Assembly: GCF_042660705.1 (NCBI RefSeq)
Contig: NZ_JBHSUQ010000001.1
Direction: 5' to 3' (one strand)
Source: Undibacterium_A arcticum
GTDB lineage: Bacteria; Pseudomonadota; Gammaproteobacteria; Burkholderiales; Burkholderiaceae_D
DNA: 64,000 nt
Shown here: positions 37,345 to 47,462 of the stretch, piece after piece
How the letters are laid out: each line of letters begins with the position of its first letter
Numbering within the stretch: the stretch's first letter is position 1
Program-made: the position numbers and the translations under genes
Notes under the pieces: generated by a model
Told to the model about the DNA's origin: nothing
Seen by the model: the letters and a program-made list of their open reading frames with translations, nothing else
Database searches by the model: none

Positions 37345-37661
37345 TTTATGCCGGTACGTACAATCGAATTCTGGACAACGGATTCGTAATGCAGCACGCT
37401 CGGAGCAGGATCATAGAAATGATGCAGCAGCTTGCGCCATTCCTGATATTGGGGGGAATCACGAAAGCCAACGGTATGGTCGGTCAGTGTTCGCCATCTG
37501 ACCAGCAGGATAAAACGATTGGGCTGCTCCACGCAGCGCTGCAGCTCATGCGAGATATAGCCGCCCATCGATGCAATGATCTGCTGGGCCTCGGCGAAGG
37601 CGGCCTCGAACGCCACCTCCAGTCCGGGGATCACTTCAAGCTGCGCTACTTCCAGAATCAT
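37341..37661 (-). CDS. Antibiotic biosynthesis monooxygenase (ABM) domain protein
   Basis: A 106-residue protein beginning MILEVAQLEVIPGLEVAFEA. It has the dimeric alpha+beta ABM layout: strand, helix with EAAFAEAQQIIASMGGYISH, strand with RFILLVRWRTLTDHTVGFRD, helix SPQYQEWRKLLHHFYD and a last strand SVLHYESV. Members include cofactor-free monooxygenases and heme-degrading enzymes, but many small ones have no assigned role. It is inserted between ybaB and recR, overlapping recR by 4 bases and 8 bp after the restored end of ybaB. The start ATG 37659-37661 is chosen from the domain boundary; the open frame upstream is antisense-like and overlaps ybaB. Confidence 0.8.
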   Translation of the reverse strand: MILEVAQLEVIPGLEVAFEAAFAEAQQIIASMGGYISHELQRCVEQPNRFILLVRWRTLTDHTVGFRDSPQYQEWRKLLHHFYDPAPSVLHYESVVQNSIVRTGIN

Positions 37662-37669
37662 GCGCTGCT

Positions 37670-37995
37670 TTAAAACGGCAATTTGAAGCCGGGTGGCAGC
37701 GGCATGCCGGCGGTCATGCCGGCCATTTTTCCGACGACATCGCTTCGGCCTTGCGTACCGCATCGTTAAAGGCGGCCGCCACCAGGTCTTCCAGCATGTC
37801 TTTGTCCTCGGCCAGCAGCGACGGGTCGATCGACACGCGCTTGACGTCATTCTTGCAGGTCATCACGATCTTGACCATGCCGGCGCCGGACTGACCTTCG
37901 ATTTCGATCAATGCCAGCTGTTCCTGCATCTTTTTCATGTTGTCTTGCATCGCCTGGGCTTGCTTCATCAGCCCTGCTATTTGGCCCTTCATCAT
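37670..37995 (-). CDS. ybaB: YbaB/EbfC family nucleoid-associated protein, frameshifted
   Basis: A small DNA-binding protein usually encoded between dnaX and recR. It begins MMKGQIAGLMKQAQAMQDNM with a long N-terminal helix, then LIEIEGQSGAGMVKIVMTC and VSIDPSLLAEDKDMLEDLVA, then AAFNDAVRKAEAMSSEK. The frame breaks at the T-run 37726-37730 (A-run on the coding strand). Adding one A gives SSEKMAGMTAGMPLPPGFKL and a natural stop at 37670-37672, about 108 residues. I start at ATG 37993-37995, which lies seven bases after GGAG; the ATG two codons earlier is too close to that site. It lies 31 bp downstream of dnaX. Confidence 0.92.
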
Positions 37996-38026
37996 GGTCA
38001 TTCTCCGTCAATAGATAGATGGTTTA

Positions 38027-40171
38027 TTAAATTGGTCTGATCGAACCCGGCACGATGGTTGCACCGAATTCGCGCATCAGGCTTTGCACGAAGGGATCGC
38101 CTTGTATGGTCGCGTCCGCTTCCAGCTGGCGTTGTGCACGATCGGCCTGCGCCTGCGCGCTGGCGGTATGCACCACGGCCCCGATTTCAGTCGTGACGCG
38201 TACGGTCTTGCCGAAATGTTCGGACAGCGCCATCGCCAGTTTGTCGACATTGGCAGTGCTGCAGAACGTTTCCAGCGGCACCCGCAAGTGAAATTGCGCC
38301 GCGCCGCTGCCGCTGCCGCTGCCAGACTGATAGTCGCATCTGAGCAATTCCGACTGTTGCGCCAGCTGCTGTGCCACACCGCGCACCGGCAAGGCGGCGG
38401 CCAGTGTCGGCCAGTTGCCATCCCAGTTCAGGTCAGAAATCGGGTGCAGCAGCAGCGCTGGTGGTGCTGCTCGCTCGGCGATGGGCTGGGCCACCGTGTG
38501 CCGCGCAGGCGACAGGGTAGCCGCATTGGGCATTACCTGGCTGAAATCGGCATCGACCCCTGGGGGCGCTTCAGTTTTTTTTTGAGCCGCGGAATCGATG
38601 GCAGCGTCCGCATCGCCGAACCACGATGGTGGCTCATCGTTGTCCCACGGTGGTGTCGATGCCGGTACCGATGCCTGTGACGATGCCGGTTCGGCGGGCA
38701 CGGCCATCGAGGCCGCCGCTTGCGGTCTTGGCGATGATGTTGTTACTGCTGCTACGGGTGCAACTGGTGACACGCGTGATGGCGACAGCGCAGCGGATTG
38801 CCCTCGTCCACCCGCGCGTGCGGCTGCCAGCGCGGCCATGGCTGGACTGATGGCAGCACGCGCAGCACCGGCAGCAGCGGCAACCGGCATCGTGGCGCTG
38901 GCCGCTGCCGGCGCCGCGCTTGATCTTGGTGTCCCGGCATTGGACGCTGCAGGCGCAACGGCGCTGCTGGCCGCCGCCCCGGCGACCGCCATCGACGCCG
39001 GTGACGGTCTTGCGCTAACCGGCTTGTGCGCCGCGTTCGGCGTTGCCGCCGGCGGCAGCTGTACTGCAGCAGATTCGGGCCGGAACGCCAGCATGCGCAG
39101 CAAGGTCATCGAAAATCCGGCATATTCGTCCGGCGCCAGGCCCAGCTCATTGCGACCATGGACCGCGATCTGGTAATACAGCTGCACTTCATCGGGATCG
39201 AACGCCGCCGCCAACCGCATGATGTCGGCATGCTCCGGCAAATCGTCGGGCACGGCGGCAGGCACCGTTTGCGCCAGCGCGATCCGGTGCAACAGCGTGC
39301 CCAGGTCCTGTAGTGCAACGTTGTACGACAGGCTGCGCGTCGCCATTTCGTCGGCGATCGCCAGCAGCCCGGCGCCGTCCTTCGCGGCCAGTGCATCGAG
39401 CAGCCGGATCAGGAACGACTGGTCGAGCGCGCCCAACATCCCCTGCACCGCTTCCAGCGTCACTTTGCCGGCGGCGTAGGCAATCGCCTGATCGGTCAGC
39501 GACAGCGCATCGCGCATCGAACCGTGCGCCCCCTGCGCCAGCAGACGCAGCGCAGGCGTATCGAACTCGATCGCTTCCTGGCCGAGAATATTTTCCAGAT
39601 GGCCGATGATGTGACCCGGCGGCATCTGCTTCAGGTTGAATTGCAGGCAGCGCGACAGCACCGTCACCGGAATTTTTTGCGGGTCGGTGGTGGCCAGAAT
39701 GAATTTGACATGCGGTGGCGGCTCTTCCAGCGTCTTCAGCATCGCATTGAAGGCGTGGTTGGTCAGCATGTGCACTTCGTCGATCATATAGACCTTGAAG
39801 CGCGCATTGGACGGCGCGTACACCGCTTGCTCCAGCAATTGCGCCATCTCGTCGACGCCGCGATTGGACGCCGCGTCCATCTCGATGTAATCGACGAAGC
39901 GACCGGCATCAATCGCGGTGCAGGCCTGGCAGACGCCGCAGGGTTGCGCCGTGATGCCGCCGCTGCCGTCGGAACCGATACAGTTGAGCGACTTTGCCAG
40001 AATGCGCGACAAGGTAGTCTTGCCGACGCCGCGCGTGCCGGTGAACAGGTAGGCGTGATGCAGCCGGCCGCTGCCCAGCGCATGCGTCAGGGCGCGCACG
40101 ACGTGCTCCTGGCCGACGAGCTCTTCGAAGTTTCTGGAACGGTATTTGCGGGCGAGGACTTGATAGGACAT
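38027..40171 (-). CDS. dnaX: DNA polymerase III subunits tau/gamma
   Basis: The clamp-loader ATPase (tau, 714 residues). N terminus MSYQVLARKYRSRNFEELVG, Walker A FTGTRGVGKTTLSRILAKSL, zinc module CGVCQACTAIDAGRF (first Cys just before), DEXX-type YMIDEVHMLTNHAFNAMLK, SRC (VTVLSRCLQFNLKQ) and domain III to about residue 370. Residues about 370-525 are a long Ala/Pro/Ser-rich linker. A tau-specific C-terminal domain follows (HPISDLNWDGNWPTLAAALP onward). The A9 run at the end of the linker (codons 530-533) could produce a shorter gamma form by slippage; see the separate entry. It is first in the dnaX-ybaB-ABM-recR cluster. Confidence 0.96.
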   Translation of the reverse strand: MSYQVLARKYRSRNFEELVGQEHVVRALTHALGSGRLHHAYLFTGTRGVGKTTLSRILAKSLNCIGSDGSGGITAQPCGVCQACTAIDAGRFVDYIEMDAASNRGVDEMAQLLEQAVYAPSNARFKVYMIDEVHMLTNHAFNAMLKTLEEPPPHVKFILATTDPQKIPVTVLSRCLQFNLKQMPPGHIIGHLENILGQEAIEFDTPALRLLAQGAHGSMRDALSLTDQAIAYAAGKVTLEAVQGMLGALDQSFLIRLLDALAAKDGAGLLAIADEMATRSLSYNVALQDLGTLLHRIALAQTVPAAVPDDLPEHADIMRLAAAFDPDEVQLYYQIAVHGRNELGLAPDEYAGFSMTLLRMLAFRPESAAVQLPPAATPNAAHKPVSARPSPASMAVAGAAASSAVAPAASNAGTPRSSAAPAAASATMPVAAAAGAARAAISPAMAALAAARAGGRGQSAALSPSRVSPVAPVAAVTTSSPRPQAAASMAVPAEPASSQASVPASTPPWDNDEPPSWFGDADAAIDSAAQKKTEAPPGVDADFSQVMPNAATLSPARHTVAQPIAERAAPPALLLHPISDLNWDGNWPTLAAALPVRGVAQQLAQQSELLRCDYQSGSGSGSGAAQFHLRVPLETFCSTANVDKLAMALSEHFGKTVRVTTEIGAVVHTASAQAQADRAQRQLEADATIQGDPFVQSLMREFGATIVPGSIRPI
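38575..38583 (-). promoter_or_regulatory. Candidate A9 slippery site in dnaX (gamma subunit)
   Basis: Nine consecutive A's on the coding strand in the context CAA AAA AAA ACT GAA, codons 530-534. Reading or transcribing one extra A gives CAA AAA AAA AAC TGA, an immediate stop and a 533-residue protein. This mirrors the logic of known dnaX slippage, where a run of A's is followed at once by a -1 frame stop. No strong downstream stem-loop or upstream Shine-Dalgarno-like stimulator is visible, so transcriptional slippage would be the more likely mode. Confidence 0.5.
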
Positions 40172-40446
40172 GGCGTGATTTTACCTTATGCCGCCGGCAA
40201 AAAAATCTGCATCGCGCTTTGCGCCGCAATCCTATACTGGAACAGGGCTGCAGCGCTGGGAGCGCGGCTGCAGCATCGGCTTGCGGCCTAGGTCTACCGA
40301 GCAAACCGAAGCTTTCGCCCACATATACTCCATGACTGCATGTTAATTTCCGTCTAAATTATTTAACAAATTTACTGATACTCCATAAAATTATTAACTC
40401 CGCCGATGCGCAGCGGCGCAATGCGATCCCGATAAGGATTTCCATC

Positions 40447-42090
40447 ATGCAATGGCCAACCCACGAAGTGAGCAACCAGGTTCCGCAACTGCAGGACTAC
40501 AACCTGTTTGACACCGATATCACGCTGCGCGACGGCGTCCAGCGCGAACAGGCCGGCTGGCATAGCGCGGACCTGACCCGCTTCGGCGCCGAACTCGGCA
40601 GCGCCGCGGTGCTGGAGCTGGGCGAGCTCGCCAATCGGCATGCGCCGGAATTCTTCAGCCACGACCGTTTCGGCAATCGCATCGACCGCGTCGAATTTCA
40701 TCCGAGCTGGCACGAATTATTGCGATTGCTGCGGCGTGAAGGATTGCAGGCCTTGCCATGGATGGAGCCCCGCCCCGGCGCGCAAGTGGCGCGCGCGGCC
40801 GGTTATTTCCTGCAGTCGCAGGTGGAATCGGGCTCCTTATGTCCGACCACCATGACGTACGCCGCGATTCCGGTGTTGCAAAACGAGCCAGCACTGTTTG
40901 CAGCGCTGAAGGCGCAACTGTTCTCGCGCGAGCATGACCCGCGCGATCTGCCGCTGGCGCAAAAGAAATCGATCCTGATCGGCATGGGCATGACCGAAAA
41001 ACAGGGCGGCTCCGACGTGCGCAGCAATACCACGGTAGCGCGCCCGCTCCACGGCACCGGGCGCGGCGCAGAATATGCGTTGACCGGACACAAATGGTTT
41101 TTCTCGGCACCGATGTGCGACGCGCATATGGTGCTGGCGCGCGCCGACGGCGGCCTGTCGTGCTTTTTCGTGCCACGCTGGCGTCCCGATGGCAGCAAGA
41201 ACGCGGTGCTGGTGCAACGCCTGAAGGACAAGCTGGGCAACAGGTCCAACGCCAGCAGTGAAGTCGAATTCCAGGACGCCTACGGCGTCATGGTCGGTGA
41301 AGAAGGCCGCGGCATCGCGACCATCATCGAGATGGCCAATCACACCCGGCTCGACTGCGTGATCGGCAGTGCCGGCCTGATGCGCCATGCGCTGGTGCAG
41401 GCGATCCACCACGCGCGCCATCGCAGCGCATTCGGACGGCCGCTGGCCGACCAGCCACTGATGCGCAATGTCTTGTCTGATCTGGCGCTGGAAAGCGAAG
41501 CGGCGACGCTGCTGATGCTGCGGCTGGCAAGCGCGGCCGAGTCGCCCCAGGACCCGGTAGAACGTGCATGGCGCCGCATCATGACGCCGGCCGCCAAATT
41601 CTGGGTCTGCAAACGCGCGCTGGAATTTACCGGCGAATGCATGGAGGTGTGGGGCGGCAACGGCTACGTCGAGAGTGCACCGATGGCGCGCATGTACCGC
41701 GAAGCACCGGTCAATTCGATCTGGGAAGGTTCGGGCAATGTGATGTGCCTGGACGTGCTGCGTGCGATCGAGCGCGAGCCACAGGGGTTTGCATCGTTGC
41801 TCGACCAGTTGAGCACAACTGCCGGCACTCACCCGGGGTTGGGCCGCCTGGTCGATGGCCTGAAGGCCGACCTGACGACAGCACCGGAACAGCGCGAAAT
41901 GCAGGCGCGCCGTTTCACGCAACAACTGGTGCTGGCGGCGCAAGCGCATCTGATGCTGCAACATGCGCCTGGCAACATTGCCGACATCTTCGTCGCCAGT
42001 CGCACCGACCACGAATGCGGGCGGGTCTACGGCACCCTGGCGGCGTCGCCGCTGCACCGGGGCATCGTAGAACGGGCCTGGCCGGTGTAG
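40447..42090 (+). CDS. aidB: AidB-type acyl-CoA dehydrogenase family protein
   Basis: 547 residues. The N-terminal AidB domain (WPTHEVSNQVPQLQDYNLFD onward, RVEFHPSWHELLRLL, SQVESGSLCPTTMTYAAIPV) precedes an acyl-CoA dehydrogenase core with IGMGMTEKQGGSDVRSNTT, LTGHKWFFSAPMCDAHMVLA, KLGNRSNASSEVEFQDAYG and APVNSIWEGSGNVMCLDVLR. These align closely with E. coli AidB, an FAD protein of the adaptive response to alkylation that binds DNA. Whether it shares that role here is unknown; no ada gene is nearby. The start ATG 40447 has AAGGAT upstream. It is preceded by an AT-rich promoter-like stretch and convergent with the RND gene. Confidence 0.9.
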   Translation: MQWPTHEVSNQVPQLQDYNLFDTDITLRDGVQREQAGWHSADLTRFGAELGSAAVLELGELANRHAPEFFSHDRFGNRIDRVEFHPSWHELLRLLRREGLQALPWMEPRPGAQVARAAGYFLQSQVESGSLCPTTMTYAAIPVLQNEPALFAALKAQLFSREHDPRDLPLAQKKSILIGMGMTEKQGGSDVRSNTTVARPLHGTGRGAEYALTGHKWFFSAPMCDAHMVLARADGGLSCFFVPRWRPDGSKNAVLVQRLKDKLGNRSNASSEVEFQDAYGVMVGEEGRGIATIIEMANHTRLDCVIGSAGLMRHALVQAIHHARHRSAFGRPLADQPLMRNVLSDLALESEAATLLMLRLASAAESPQDPVERAWRRIMTPAAKFWVCKRALEFTGECMEVWGGNGYVESAPMARMYREAPVNSIWEGSGNVMCLDVLRAIEREPQGFASLLDQLSTTAGTHPGLGRLVDGLKADLTTAPEQREMQARRFTQQLVLAAQAHLMLQHAPGNIADIFVASRTDHECGRVYGTLAASPLHRGIVERAWPV

Positions 42091-42147
42091 GGTGCCGGCA
42101 GGTGGAAGGGCGCCGCTACCGTGCCCTACCCCGGCCAAGCCCAATGC

Positions 42148-45100
42148 TCAGGCTTTGATTGGCGCCACCCGCTCGGCCTCGATCTGCAGCGGACCGGCAC
42201 CGCTGAAGCGGTCGAGCGTCAAATAGATCACCGGCGTGATGAACAGCGTGATCACCTGCGACACCAGCAGACCGCCGACGATCGCGACACCGAGCGGCTG
42301 GCGCAATTCCGCACCCGCACCCAGTCCAAGTGCGATCGGCAGCGCCCCCATCAATGCCGCCAACGTGGTCATCATGATCGGACGGAAGCGCAGCAGGCAG
42401 GCGGTGCGGATCGCTTCCGCCGGACTCAGGTTCTGACTGCGCTGCGCGTCGAGTGCGAAGTCGATCATCATGATGGCGTTCTTCTTGACGATACCGATCA
42501 GCATCAGGATACCGATGGTGGCAATCAGCGTCAGTTCGAAATTGAACAGGCGCAGCGCCAGCAGAGCGCCGACCGCGGCCGACGGCAGCCCGGCCAGAAT
42601 CGTGATCGGATGGATGTAACTCTCGTACAGCACCCCGAGCAGGATATAGATCACGGTCACTGCCAGCACCAGCAATGCGATCTGACTGGCCTGCGACGAC
42701 TGGAACACGGCCGCGTCGCCGGAGTATGACGTGATCACGCTGGCCGGCAACTTCAACTCGTTCTTGATGCGGTCGATCTGCTTGCTGGCTTCGCCGAGCG
42801 GGACATCCGGCGCGAGGTTGAACGAAATCGTAATCGCCTGCAACTGCCCCTGGTGATTGACCGAAATCGGCCCGGCATCCCGTCGCACCGAGGCGATGCT
42901 CATCAAGGGCACCAGCGCGCCGCTCTTGCCGCGCACATAGATCTTGCTCAGATCGGATTCGCTCTGCTGGCCCGAATTGGCATCCTGCATGATCACCAGA
43001 TAGCTGTTGCTGCTGGTGAATATCGTCGATACCTGACGGTCACCATAGGCGCTGTATAGCGCGGTGCGAATATCCTGGATCTGTACCCCGGCATCGTTGG
43101 CGCGGTCGCGATTGATGTCGACTACCGCTTGCAGCCCCTTCAATTGCGAATCGCTGGTGACATCGCGGAAGATCGGTTCGGCCCGCATCTTGGCCTGCAA
43201 TTGTTCGGACCAGTCGTTCAGCTCCTCGGCGCGCACGCTTTGCATCACATATTGGTAACGGCTCTTGCTCGACTTGCCACCCAGCCTTAAGTTCTGGATC
43301 GGTGAAAAATAGACCGACAAGCCTGGTACGTTGCCGGTCTTGCGGCGCAACTGTTCCAGCACCACATCCATCGGCTTGCGCTCCTTGAGCGGCTTCAGGC
43401 CAACAAACAGATTGCCGGTGTTGGTGCCGGACACGCGCGAGATCACGCTGTCGACATTCGGATCGTGCCCGATGATGTCGGCGGCGGTTTTCACCAGCCG
43501 CACCATGGTCGGATACGAGACGTCCTGCGGTCCCTCCACGGTGACGCTGATCTGGCCGATATCCTCGCTCGGGAAGAAGCCTTTCGGGATCGTCACGAAC
43601 AGCAATCCGGTCAGCGCGAACGTCGCCAGCGCCACCAGCAATACCCGCTTGCTGCGCTGAAGACACCAGTCGAGCCCATGCGTGTATGCGGTCAGCACCG
43701 CATTGAACAATTTCAAAATGACGGCCGAGCCAAGTGTCGTTCTCATGCGTTTCGTGGCGCAAGAATCGGCTGCACAGCATCGGCACCAGGGTCAGCGACA
43801 CCACCGCCGATACCATGACCGCGAGCGATACCACGGCCGCGAATTCATGGAACATCAGGCCGATCACGCCCGGCATGAAGAAGATCGGGATGAACACGGC
43901 GACCAGCGAAATCGAGATCGACATGACGGTGAATCCCACCTCGCGCGAGCCCTTGAGCGACGCTTCCAATGGTGACATGCCGTGCTCAACGTGGCGCACG
44001 ATGTTTTCCAGCACCACGATGGCGTCGTCGACCACGAGTCCGACCGCGATCGTGATCCCGAGCAGCGAAATATTATCGAGGCTGTAGCCCAGCCAGTACA
44101 TCAGCGCACAGCAACCGATCAATGAAATCGGCAGCGTCACGACCGGGATCGCGGTCGCCGACAGCCGTTTCAGGAACAGAAAAATCACCAGCACCACCAG
44201 GAATACCGTCAGCAACAGTGTGAACTTGACGTCCTTGATCGCGTCGCGGATCGAGTTGGAACGATCAAGGAAGACCTTCAGGTTGATCGAGGTCGGCATC
44301 TGCGCCTTGAATTGCGGCAAGGTGGCCTTCACCGCATCGACCACCGCCACCGTATTCGCATTCGGCTGGCGCTGTACCGCCAACACGATCGACGGTTCGC
44401 CATTGGCCCAGCTGCCGCTCTTGGTCGATTCGACACTGTCGACCACTTCCGCCACGTCCTGCAGCCGGGTCGACAAGCCGTCGGCACTCTTGATGACCAG
44501 GTTGCCGAAAGCGGCCGCATTGCGCAATTGCTGATTCGCTTCCAGCGTCATGCTCTGGCGCGGTCCGTCCAGCACCCCGACCGGACTGTTGGCATTGGCG
44601 GCGTGGATCGCCGAAGCCAACTCGTCGAGCGTCATATTGCGCGCCGCCAGCTCCGCCGGCTTGGCCTTGACGCGCACCGCATAGCGCCGCTGGCCCAACA
44701 CCGACACTTGCGCGACGCCGTCGATGGTCGACAGCGACGGCGAGATCAGATTCTCTGCATAATCATCCAGATCGGCCAGCGAAATCGACGGCGAGGTCAG
44801 CACCAGCAGCAGCACCGCAGCGTCGGCCGGATTGACCTTGCGATACGCCGGCAACGACGTCATCTCGACCGGCAGGCTGCGCTGCGCCCGCAATAGCGCC
44901 GCCTGCACGTCGACCGCTGCCGCGTCGATATCGCGGTCGGGGGTAAATTCGAGCGTGATCGAGGTGCTGCCGAGGGTGTTGCTGGAACTGATGGTCGCGA
45001 GTCCGGCGATGGTCGAGAATTGTTTCTCCAGCGGGGTCGCGACCGAGGCCGCCATGATCTCCGGACTGGCGCCCGGCAACACGCCCGTCACATTGATGAT

Positions 45101-45229
45101 CGGTGTGTTGTAGCTGGGCAAGGCGGCGATCGGCAACAAGGTGTAAGCGAACACGCCGATCACCACGATCGCGATCGAGAGCAGCACGGTCATGACTGGG
45201 CGGCGTATGCAGAGTTCCGAAATATTCAC
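42148..45229 (-). CDS. Second RND efflux permease (MdtB/MdtC-like), frameshifted
   Basis: A HAE1-family proton/drug antiporter of about 1027 residues. It starts (GTG 45227-45229) NISELCIRRPVMTVLLSIAI and contains VDVQAALLRAQRSLPVEMTS, AVGLVVDDAIVVLENIVRHV (TM4), MPGVIGLMFHEFAAVVSLAV, then FPSEDIGQISVTVEGPQDVS and MLIGIVKKNAIMMIDFALDA (TM10). The frame breaks at TTT 43711-43713 on the + strand: two extra A's on the coding strand would give WLGRHFEKLFNAVLTAYTHG. The MdtBC-like wording VTIP(K)GFFPSEDIGQ sets it apart from the AcrB-type pump at 31838. It is preceded by its adaptor gene but no outer-membrane channel gene is present; the OprM above could serve both. Confidence 0.92.
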
Positions 45230-45488
45230 GGTGGTTAGTCCGGTTGACGATGTTGGTAAGCGATGAGAGACGGCGTGGTGTTGGCGTCGTGATGACGCCC
45301 GTTGGCAGCGCGTGGCGGGCAGCTTTTGGTTCTCTGCCCGTACCATATACTCCTGAAATTAAGCATGCATTGCGCTTACAAATCATGAGAAATTTTCACA
45401 TACTCCAATCACACGAGATTGGAACGGCATTTTTTGCGGCGCTCGCCGGCGCGGTAGTCGAGGATGCCAGGTATCATCGGATCGCGCT

Positions 45489-46601
45489 CTATTTGGTCGC
45501 CACCACTTCTTTGACTTTCACGCCCGGCCGCAGGTTTTGTCCGCCTTCAACCACCACACGCGCGCCCGCGGTCAAACCGGACAGCGCGCTCTGCGCCTGC
45601 TCGGTCGCGATCACATTGACCTTTTGCAGCATGACACTGTCGTCGCCTTGCACGACATACACAAAGCTATCGTTCGGCCCGGTCACTACCGCTTGCGCCG
45701 GTACTACGACCACATCGGCCAGCGTTTGCGACACCAGCCGCACGGTGACGAACGATCCCGGCCATAACGGATGCTGGCCGTTGGTAAATTGCGCTTTCAT
45801 CTTGATAGTGCCACTTTGCTGATCGGCGCTGTTGTCGATGAATATCAGCTTGCCTTCGATCTCCTTATCGCCCAGTTTAACGAATACCGGAGCACTTCCG
45901 TTCGGATAGGACGCGACGATATTGGACCGCTCGCGCTCCGGTACCGAGAAACTGACCGCGATCGGATCAAGTTGCGAGATCGTCAGCATCGGCACGCCGC
46001 TCGGCTGCGCCAGACTGCCGGGATGGACGCTGATGGCGCCGATGCGACCGGCGATGCTGGCCGTGATCTGGTTAAAGCCGAGCGCCACGCTGCTCGCATC
46101 GATCGCGGCCTGGTCGGCGCGCAGCGTGCCGCGCACCGACTCCAGCTTGTTACGTGCACTGTCGACCACCGCCGGCGACACGAAATTCTTGGCCAGCAGC
46201 TCCTGGTTGCGCTTCAAATTCATCTCGGCATCGGCCAGATCGGCCTTATCGTGCGCCAACTGCGCCTTCGCCTTGTCGAGGTTGGAACTGTCATTACGCG
46301 CATCGAGCGTGAACAATAATTGACCGGCGCGCACGTCCTGCCCTTCCGTGACATGCACGGTGCGCACGATGTTCTGGATCTGCGGCCGCACATCGACGGT
46401 GTTGATGGCGGTGACATAGCCATTGGTATTGAGATTGATCGGGATCGATTTTTTCTGCGCCAGCACGGTTTTGACTATCTGAACCTGGCTGCGTCCCTGC
46501 TTCGCCGGTTCTGCGGTCTTGTCTTTTGCGACGTAATAGCCACCGCCGGTGGTTGCCACGATCAACGCCGCGGTCAGGTAATGCTTGAGTGTCAAACGCA
46601 T
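45489..46601 (-). CDS. RND efflux periplasmic adaptor (MdtA-like)
   Basis: A membrane fusion protein of 370 residues with an N-terminal signal-anchor (LKHYLTAALIVATTGGGYYV) and no lipobox Cys. The barrel-sandwich halves are NGYVTAINTVDVRPQIQNIV and ITASIAGRIGAISVHPGSLA, with an alpha-hairpin around DKADLADAEMNLKRNQELLA. The end is RVVVEGGQNLRPGVKVKEVV. It is placed 259 bp upstream of the second RND permease on the same strand, so the pair should work together. It is divergent from a MarR-type regulator. The start at 46599-46601 lacks a good Shine-Dalgarno sequence. Confidence 0.9.
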   Translation of the reverse strand: MRLTLKHYLTAALIVATTGGGYYVAKDKTAEPAKQGRSQVQIVKTVLAQKKSIPINLNTNGYVTAINTVDVRPQIQNIVRTVHVTEGQDVRAGQLLFTLDARNDSSNLDKAKAQLAHDKADLADAEMNLKRNQELLAKNFVSPAVVDSARNKLESVRGTLRADQAAIDASSVALGFNQITASIAGRIGAISVHPGSLAQPSGVPMLTISQLDPIAVSFSVPERERSNIVASYPNGSAPVFVKLGDKEIEGKLIFIDNSADQQSGTIKMKAQFTNGQHPLWPGSFVTVRLVSQTLADVVVVPAQAVVTGPNDSFVYVVQGDDSVMLQKVNVIATEQAQSALSGLTAGARVVVEGGQNLRPGVKVKEVVATK

Positions 46602-46750
46602 AATGAATGTCAGGAGGATTAACTATAGCGCCGTTCGGGCGACGCCAAACAAGTGTGCAACGGCTTTAAAAATCGCCTTCTGAATAGCCGGCTGCATCAG
46701 CGCGCTGTCGCGGCTTGGAAACTGAACTTGAAACTGAACTTGTATCGCAG

Positions 46751-46760
46751 ATAAATTTAT
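46751..46760. promoter_or_regulatory. AT-rich palindrome in the MarR/efflux divergent spacer
   Basis: ATAAATTTAT is a perfect 10-bp palindrome in the AT-rich part of the 235-bp spacer between the adaptor gene and the marR-like gene. Position and base composition fit a MarR-type operator or overlapping promoters, but the match is too short to assign. Confidence 0.3.
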
Positions 46761-46836
46761 TAGCTATACTATCGATCAGCATAACATATTCCCTCTTGTC
46801 GTCCGACGTAAGGATTGCTTTTCACCACCACAACGC

Positions 46837-47307
46837 ATGGCAAATAATGTGCACAAGATTCCCCGGCCAAGCGGCGAACAGAATGAAATTCAACGCGAAC
46901 TGAGTCGCATGATCGGCGAAGTGTCGCGTGGCTGGCGGCAGCAGATGAATTTACGCCTGAAGCCGTTCGGCCTGAATCTGTCGATGCGTCAGGTCCTGTT
47001 GCAGTTGCACCGCAACCCCGGCGGCTTGCAGCAAAAAGAGCTGGCGCACAAACTCGGCATCGAAGGTCCGACGCTGGTACGCCTGCTGGATCAACTCGAG
47101 CGCAATGCATGGATACAGCGGCTCACCGCGGTGCATGACAAGCGCCGCAAGGACGTGGTGCTGACAGCGAAGGCAACCGAGCAGATCCGGATCATCGAAC
47201 AGCTGTCGTATGCCTTGAGTTCTGAGATGACGGCCGATCTGGACCAGGTCGAGCTTGCAAGCTGCCTGGCCGCGATGACCACCATCCGCAACAATCTGCA
47301 GAAATAG
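46837..47307 (+). CDS. MarR-family transcriptional regulator
   Basis: 156 residues with a winged helix-turn-helix: SRMIGEVSRGWRQQMNLRLK, LNLSMRQVLLQLHRNPGGLQ, QKELAHKLGIEGPTLVRLLD (recognition helix) and the wing AVHDKRRKDVVLTAKATEQI. The layout resembles the SlyA/HpaR-type members. It is divergent from the second RND system, a common arrangement in which the regulator represses the pump and is released by small phenolic or drug ligands. The target is inferred from position only. The start ATG 46837 has no clear Shine-Dalgarno sequence. Confidence 0.9.
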   Translation: MANNVHKIPRPSGEQNEIQRELSRMIGEVSRGWRQQMNLRLKPFGLNLSMRQVLLQLHRNPGGLQQKELAHKLGIEGPTLVRLLDQLERNAWIQRLTAVHDKRRKDVVLTAKATEQIRIIEQLSYALSSEMTADLDQVELASCLAAMTTIRNNLQK

Positions 47308-47462
47308 CCTGATCTTACCAAGTCCGCCCGACTGCAACGGCAATGCCAGGGGCAATCCCGAGGTCGCATTGGGCGCTCAAATTGCGGGTGTGGAAATCTG
47401 CTGGGCAGGCTCAACGGCGCGACAGCCGTTGCATCAAGCGGGGAAAATGGACAACTGAAGAA

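Noticed and set aside
40172..40446. SRP RNA next to dnaX, as in many bacteria
   Set aside because: The spacer upstream of dnaX lacks the conserved Ffh-binding core; the SRP RNA is instead at 47463-47558.
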